This document shows positions 57,691 through 64,000 of a stretch of DNA of 64,000 nt, piece by piece (the stretch's first letter is position 1; each line of letters begins with the position of its first letter). A program made the position numbers and the translations under genes. The stretch covers positions 158,602 to 222,601 of the forward strand of contig PUDQ02000069.1 of assembly GCA_002964805.2 (NCBI GenBank). The letters are read 5' to 3'. The notes under the pieces were generated by a model. It was not told where the DNA came from. It was given only the letters and a program-made list of their open reading frames with translations, and made no database searches. This DNA is from Trametes villosa. Its lineage: Eukaryota; Basidiomycota; Agaricomycetes; Polyporales; Polyporaceae.

Positions 57691-58382
57691 TAAGCCTCTG
57701 TAAGCATAGTACGTTTGACATGTATACATACCCACATTGCTTCCCCTGTAACGGGGATGTCATCGCGCTCGCGGACATGTCATCGAACTTGCCATCGCGC
57801 TCGCTACGCCCCTTCACAACTAGTTAGCCATTGTACATGCATGTATATACCTCAATTATAACATACCCTTATGGGCCTGCGCCGTTTGCAAGCCCGCCGT
57901 TCCTGCACACGCGTAGAGTGAGACTACGAGGCAATACGCCGCCCGCGAGACGCGGGCGCTTCGTCTTATGCCTACACCCCAGACGCCGCCTTGGACGCCT
58001 GCGCAGACGCCCGGCCGTTGCTCAACGCTCTCAACTCTCCCCTTCTACCACCCTCCTTCTACCCTCCTACATAGTCCCCTACGCTTCGCCAATACTCTCC
58101 CCTCCCTCGTTCGGTCTCCCCAGCTCGACTGCTCGATCTCTACAGCCGGTGAGCACCATTTCCCTTCCACCGTCCTCTTCCCCGTCCCCCTTCCTCCTGC
58201 TCCGGCCTCGCCATTCCCCACTCGGCGACGCGCCCCCTTCGAACACTCACACGCGGTGCAACCCCACCGTGTCGTGCGGCTTCAGGGGGCTCCATCCACG
58301 CGCCGAGAGCCTCCGCCTGCGGCGGCGCCGTCGAACCGTTCTACGGTCGACGCGGCGTGCTGGCCAGCTGGTCTGCCGACCC

Positions 58383-58883
58383 CCCGGTCGGTGGGCCGGC
58401 GGTGCGTCGTCGTAGCGTCGGCCGCGCGTCGTCGTGTCGCTCGGCCCACCGACCGGGGCGTCGTCCTCCGCGAGTGTCGTCGCTGGGGGCGTCGTCGTGG
58501 GCGGGGCTGTCGTCGTCGGCGCGTGTGCGCCTCGTATTTCGTCGGCGCGGCCGCGGGCCATGTCGGCGTCGTCCACGCGTCGTCGTGTCGCCCGGCCGTG
58601 TCGCTCGGGTCGGCGTCGTCCGCGCGTCGTCGTGTCGCCCGGCCGTGTCGCTCGGGTCGTCGTCGTGGCCGTCGTGGCCGTGTCGCCGTCGGCGCGTGTG
58701 CGCGTCGGATGTCGTCCGCGCGTCGTCGTGTCGCCCGGCCGTGTCGCTCGCGGCGTCGTCGTGAGCGTGTCGCCTTCCGCGCACGTCGCCGTCCGCGCAC
58801 GTCGTCGTCTGTCGTCGGCGCGGCGGCGGGCCATGTCGCCCGCCGTGTCCTAGACCGCGGCGTGTCCTCGCCCGCGAATGCTC
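58383..58883. repeat. GC-rich imperfect tandem repeats, right arm
   Basis: Inverted copy of 55970-56470 with the same units; same remarks on false open frames. Confidence 0.8.
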
Positions 58884-59038
58884 GGCTGGTCGCCGCGCCG
58901 CCGCGTATGGCGTGTACGATACCGACTCCCCGTGGCACCTAGCCTGGTTCCTGCGTTGCAATCCTGTTGCGCCCCATCTAAAGTCTGGCATCAGCACAGC
59001 GCATCCGCCCTCCCCGGACCTCGCTCAGCCACCTCAGC

Positions 59039-59311
59039 ATGGGAGGCACGACCTACCCAATCGCCAGCGGCTGGCCGCCCGTGCTCAAACCTCCTACCGC
59101 TGTCAACAAACCGCCGAAGACGACCCCGCGCGCCGCGACCGTGTCGGACGACTTCGTTATCACACGTACGAGCCTTGACCTTTTCAAACGCTGCTTCTCT
59201 TGTCTAATGCACTGCCCGTCTGCCGCAGGCACCACCGACCACCGTGCGCTGTCGACAGTGAAGGAGTGGCTCCGCAAAATGCGGAGCCATGTGCGTCGTC
59301 GTCGTTCTTGA
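59039..59311 (+). CDS. Possible short basic ORF, right-arm copy
   Basis: Exact inverted copy of the candidate at 55542-55814; the same doubts apply. Confidence 0.28.
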   Translation: MGGTTYPIASGWPPVLKPPTAVNKPPKTTPRAATVSDDFVITRTSLDLFKRCFSCLMHCPSAAGTTDHRALSTVKEWLRKMRSHVRRRRS

Positions 59312-59395
59312 ACATGTAACACAACGTTTTCGTACCATTTGAAAATCATGTCTATCATATCTGTGCGAGCGTTAGTGATCAATAAACGCGTGAGG

Positions 59396-59907
59396 CTACG
59401 CCGGACTCACTCCGTACTCCGTCCGCACCCAATCGAGCAACAGTTCCAGCCCCTCCTCGCCGCCCAGCACCTCGCGACTGAAGTGCCACGGGTCGCACAC
59501 GTCGCCCATTCTCTTGACGACCGCGTTCCAGGCGTCCTCGCGCTCCGCATTCACCGCGCCTGACGCGAACGCGATGAGCACGCGCGCCAGGCCGCGAAGC
59601 GCATCGCGCTGCCGCTGCGTCATCGTTGGCGGCACCATCGTGCACTGGGGGTTGTCGAGCACGTCCAACCACCCCTCCCAGCGGGTGCGGGACATCACGA
59701 CGTCGCCGAAGTACTTGGGGACCATGAACTAGTGATATGTCAGCTACCGACGTGGACATAATCAATGTGTCTGCTTACATGCACGATCACTTTAGAATCC
59801 CGCACTCGCACCGCCAGGGGCCCATCCATCCACACGTCCTCGACGAGATCGAGCTCGGCGGTCTCCGTGGGCAAGGGCATGGGGGGTATGACCGGCGTAG
59901 AGCTCAT
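59396..59907 (-). CDS. Unknown 153-aa protein, right-arm copy
   Basis: Inverted copy of 54946-55457, exons 59907-59779 and 59728-59396, identical in translation. It lies downstream of the right-arm KDZ transposase on the same strand, which keeps the pair together in both arms. Confidence 0.5.
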
Positions 59908-60413
59908 CGTGGGATCCGGCGTCGTACCGGGGGCTGAGGATGGGAGATGAGCGGTGGAGGGCTGAGCGGCCTCCGCCGCGTACGCTTATCCTTGCTGAGT
60001 GCGGGCGTCGGCCCTACTGGCCCGCCACGCGTTCCGTATGCCCCCCGTCCGCTCCCTCCCCGACGATCGCATGAAGTCTACCGTGTTGATCTAAGCGCCA
60101 GGGATCCATCGATGACGCTACCGAAACCCGTACAAGGTTCAACATTTCATTGGTTCCCTCAGTCTCTCCCATCGCCTGCAGACAGCGGGCACTTGACCAA
60201 CGGCTGCCTTGTCGACCACTACTTATCTACCGTACTACGTAGGACCACGCACTGTCATCACCGCGGTTGGTACGCTGCAATCGTTGTGTGATATGGTGCG
60301 CGACGAGGCTGACGTACTGCGCCCCTGAATTTGACCGTCGATCTTCCCAAACGCAATTCCTTGCCGATCAAGCTGTGCTGCTTCTCAAGCCCAGCCCGAG
60401 GTTCTCGGAGAGA

Positions 60414-63400
60414 TTAGCTCACGCGCTTCGTCACACACACCGGTCCCCGGGCTCTGTCATTGCCGGCATCCCGACACCCTGCTCCCGGCTCATGAGCACC
60501 ACCGTTCTTATCCGCTGCGTCTGGGACCTTACTTACCGATTCTATATCGTTCGGAAACCGTGTCAGCGCCGCGTTCCGCAGTCGAGTATACCCATCCGCC
60601 TGTCTGTTGTGGATCAGAGCCCGTCATGTCGCTTTACGAACGGTGGGTACGTACCTGCGGGCATACACAGCCGCGCCCAAGCGCCCCTGCTCTTCCTCGG
60701 CGCGCGCCTTGTCCGACCAAGAAGCGTGTCCGTGTTCGAAGAACCGCAGAGTGCGGAACATCTCCTCACGGATGATGTAGTACTCTTCCTCCCACCGTTT
60801 CCTGGCTGCCCGCCGGCGGAACCAGTGAGGTCGCAATTCTATACGGTATCAGCATGCAGACGATTTCGCAGCCATGATCCCACTCACTATCGATCATGAA
60901 CTCCTTGAGCTCACCGTCTTCTGCCTCCACGATAAAATCCACGTTTCCCCACACCCAGCTTTCCTCTCTGTGGGTCTTCCCGTGCTCGTATTGTTGTGGG
61001 GTGACCACCAAGGGTTTCGCATCCGCATCCGTCAGTACCTTATATGTCTTGTCGTCCTCCGGCATTCCGAGGACGCGCAGGATCTGTCGGATCCGTCGAT
61101 ATTCGAGCTTCGCGCCGTGCCCAACCTGGGCCTCCGTTGCACCAAGCGTCTTGATCCGTTTGCTGTGATTCTGCCCCGACCCTTGGTTCTGCAGGGCGTG
61201 GAGACTGTATAGCGCGGTGAGGTGTGTTCGCAGCGTGTCGAGGGCGTCGTTCGCCTGCCCTTCCCGTAGTCGGCGCTCGACTGCGACGAGCTCGGCGGTG
61301 TCGGGGTGTTCGCGGACCTTGCTATGGTACATCGACGGCAGATCGACCTCGACATCGTGCAGGCGGTCCAGCAGCCTCTGCAGGTCGCCGTCGTGCAGCA
61401 ATTCGGTGGACCCTGCGTCACGCGCTCAGTTGGTATCCGACATACTTCATCTTCTCAACGTACCGTCCTCAATTGGCACTAGACCGCGCGCGACATCGTC
61501 TTCGCGGACCCTGAAGGGGAAGTTCGCCGGGAGAGAGCCACTCGGCGCCTCCACCCGCACGTCTGCGATCGCTTTCGCAAGCGCCGATCCCAGGAACGTG
61601 TCGATGTTCGTTTGGCACTTCTCCGCCTTGTCCTCGAGAGTCTGGACCTTCTTCCTCAGCGCGTTGGTCTGCTGCACCTTGTCCGGTTCCGCGGTTCGTA
61701 CGCTCTCGATCAGCGTCAGCCTGCTCTCACAATCAGTCCGCACGCTCCCTCTCTGTGCGGACGTAATCACCTTTCTCGCTCGACCTCAATCATTCCCTGG
61801 ATCGCCCCGACCATACCCGCTCCGGCGTGCTTCGACTTCTTCTCGTGCTCCTGCGCTAGGACGCTCGCGATGGCTTCCTCGGACAGCGCTGGGGAATGTT
61901 AGCCGGCTATCAGTGAGGCCGCGCAATCACTCACACTCCTCGGACGCGACGTAAGGATTGTCCAGCTCCTTGTGCTGGCTGATGTCTACCACCTTTCGTA
62001 CCCAAGCAGCCTCGATGATGCGCCACTTCTGCAGCAGCATCAGCGGTATCCCCTCTTCGAGCGTGCTCAAATAGACCGTCGTGGAGAGCATGAGCTTGGT
62101 CGCCTCCTTCAGCCTGTCCTGCAGACTGCGCGCTGTCGTGATCTCGTCAGTGTCGCCGAATCCCGCACATATACCACTTTACGCACCGAGATTGTGGATG
62201 CGCCTGTAGTTGAGGTCCGTGAAGTGGTCGTTCATCACGTCCTGGCGATGCCCCGGCGTCATCTCCTTCGTGCGCGCCGCCAGCGGGTTCGTCAAGGACC
62301 ATATGCGCTCCATCCCTTCACCTTCGTATCGACCGGCACCCGGATGGAACTCTGGGGCCTGCTTGACGCGACACTCTGGTTTGTGTGCGTTGACGTGCCA
62401 GCTCCCGACGTAACCCTGGAGACGGGGGAGTGTTGTAGACTTGATGGACCGGAGGTTGGGACAGATCTTCTTCCATTTGTTCAGGCGCCGGTGGAGGTTC
62501 AGCAAGTACTGGCAGCTGATGTCGTACGACTGTTTGACCAGGCGGAGACCCAAGAACGGCTGCATGCCAGACACCAGTCCAAAGTCGACATAGATATACC
62601 TACGCCGAGTTAGTCTGCGTACCACGTCGGCATGCAATGTGACATACGCTTCCGCCTTGTTGAGGTCGACGATCCCTCCCGCCAGCATGAACATGTGGCG
62701 GCAGGCGAGCGCGACGATCCCGGACACCTTGCCGCTGTGCCCGGTATAACCCATGGCGCCGAACTTGTGGCAGGACGACGGCTAGGGGGAACCATCAGAC
62801 ATCGCCGTAGGTTTGGGACGACCGCCAGCGTACCTCGACCTCTGGCTTCCCCATGCGTGTCGCATACTCGGCGAAGTCTTGGTTGTCGCTGAAATACGCC
62901 GCGCCCTCCGTCAGGGGCACGTCGTCCTTGTCCATCGGTTTGCAGCGAAGAGACTGTCGAAAGTTGCCGTCGATGGAGTAGAACAAAGCGTCCACGTAGC
63001 TGTGAGGGCGTTAGAGAAGACGCTATGCGCCAGTATACCACGCACCTGTGCTCCGAGTCCCGCTCTTCCCATCCAGCACGCATGTTCCTGCCGGGATGAG
63101 GGCAACACGGGCATAACACGGCCAGAGAGCCCGCTTTGAGCTTGCGTTCCCACCCCCGGTCGCATTCGTCGGCCCCCGATTGCTGGCCCTCCGGCGCCTG
63201 TCCGGCGCGTTTGCATTGCCGCAAGAAGGCGAACTCCCGCATGGCCGTGTTGAGCTCGCGGTAACGATCCTGCGCGGGGATTAGGGCGCGGCCTGAAAGC
63301 GTGCGTGAGCTACTTACGGGTACCATGTCAGGTTGAACATTGTCCGTGCAGCGCCTCAGATACTTGTAGTAGTCTTCCGCGCTGCATTGCGTCTGCAGGG

Positions 63401-64000
63401 AGAGGAGTTGATAGGACCGCATGAGACCCAACGTGAAAGCCGACCGCGGCTGATTCCAGGAGGCCGGGAAAAAGCCACGCTGTATGAGCTGGTGTGCTTC
63501 CGGAACGCGTGGCCCCGGGGAGCCAGGTCGCCCACCACATTCGCAGAAGCTGAAAGGCATCGTCGTGACGCCGTGCTCGTGGACGAAGACCATGGGGCGA
63601 GGGGTATGAGTCGTGTGAGGGCACCGGGACGTGTGGTTCCCGCCGTAGAGTGTCATTCCGAGGTCCGTGAGGGTTATGGCGTCCCAGAAACGCTTCCGGT
63701 CATCCCAGCGCCATACCCGATGGAATGGCATCGCCTGGTGGCCCCGCAAGAGACACTCCTTGCACAGGTGAGGGCGTCCGAGGCAGTCTTTACATCGGAG
63801 GCGAGGCTCCGCGCCGTCGGGCTGCGAGGGTAGGGCACAGTTGCACAGCGCGCACGCGTCCGCACCAGGTGGTCCCTCCATGTCCAGGATGATATTTAGA
63901 GCCGCTACCGCGTGCGTGAGGAACACGTCGCAGCGCGTAGATGGCCGCTGCTCCGCGTGAGCGTGAGGTGCATACGGACGCGGGAACCACTCACAATCGT
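60414..64000 (-). CDS. KDZ transposase, right-arm copy (5' exon cut by window end)
   Basis: Mirror of the left-arm gene. Exons 2-12 are complete (exon 2 is 63947-63318, the last ends at 60414); of exon 1 only the last six bases (63995-64000) are inside the window, after the mirrored intron 1 (63948-63994). The CxC2 cluster and the residues SIDGNF, SYDISCQY and GEGMERIWS are all intact and the translation is the same as in the left copy. The two transposases point towards each other, tails inward. If real, the cell has two identical intact copies. Confidence 0.88.

Larger units (their letters stand above)
57691..64000 (-). repeat. Right arm of the giant inverted repeat (continues beyond window)
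   Basis: Mirror image of 50853-57162. The innermost bases taagcctctgtaagcatagt are the reverse complement of the left arm's end, and the last bases of the window (ccactcacaatcgt) mirror the exon 1/intron 1 junction of the KDZ gene. No difference between the arms was found where I compared them. Confidence 0.95.

Noticed and set aside
39328..64000. A TET/JBP dioxygenase gene next to the KDZ elements
   Set aside because: I looked for an HxD...H iron-binding pattern in the plausible exons and found none, so the reported association cannot be shown here.
1..64000. CRISPR arrays, bacterial operons, rRNA genes or telomere repeats
   Set aside because: No regularly spaced repeats, ribosome-binding sites, rRNA motifs or TTAGGG arrays were seen. 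Gene structure is eukaryotic throughout.

Overview
The window looks like nuclear DNA of a mushroom-forming basidiomycete (Agaricomycetes; a polypore-type genome is my guess). It is GC-rich. Nearly all genes are split by 42-65 nt introns with GTRNG donors, CTRAY branch sites and YAG acceptors. It carries a KDZ transposase with the CxC2 cysteine cluster and several HET-domain genes of the basidiomycete type. All exon joins were made by eye from splice signals and frame; there is no transcript evidence.

Layout. 1-5.7 kb: the tail of an unknown gene, a two-exon HET-like gene and a dual-specificity phosphatase. 5.7-11.7 kb: about 6 kb with no recognisable gene. 11.7-14.7 kb: the complex I 51 kDa subunit gene (six exons, mitochondrial presequence) facing a small HET-like gene. 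17.6-23.9 kb: housekeeping and metabolic genes, namely a cytochrome P450 divergent from a mitochondrial-type class I aminotransferase, an intron-bearing tRNA-Ile(UAU), and a SEH1-type nucleoporin. 24.9-36.7 kb: a cluster of five related HET-domain copies. Two are intact, one has lost its HET core and carries a 52-bp duplication at the scar, one is a decayed relic, and one is cut off at its 5' end by a SINE-like insertion. 37.8-48.7 kb: a small gene with a weak HicA-like look, then three large co-oriented genes of unknown function (815, about 1236 and 676 aa in my models). They have internal tandem repeats, and two of them share a repeated domain.

50.4-64 kb: a very large inverted repeat. Arms of at least 6,310 bp (50853-57162 and 57691-64000) are mirror images around a 528-bp spacer, and the right arm runs off the window. 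Each arm carries a full-length KDZ transposase (twelve exons in the left arm; the right copy is cut by the window end), a 153-aa unknown gene, a possible short basic ORF and a GC-rich microsatellite block. The spacer starts inside a tRNA-derived SINE-like element whose 3' module is also found in the element that truncates the HET gene at 36.7 kb, although the tRNA-like heads differ.

The left half therefore mixes conserved core genes with accessory ones, while the right half (24-64 kb) is a fast-evolving accessory block of HET allorecognition-type genes, relics, SINEs and transposons. The strongest candidates for something new are the palindromic KDZ unit, the paired SINE families with a common tail, and the three-gene block at 39.3-48.7 kb.
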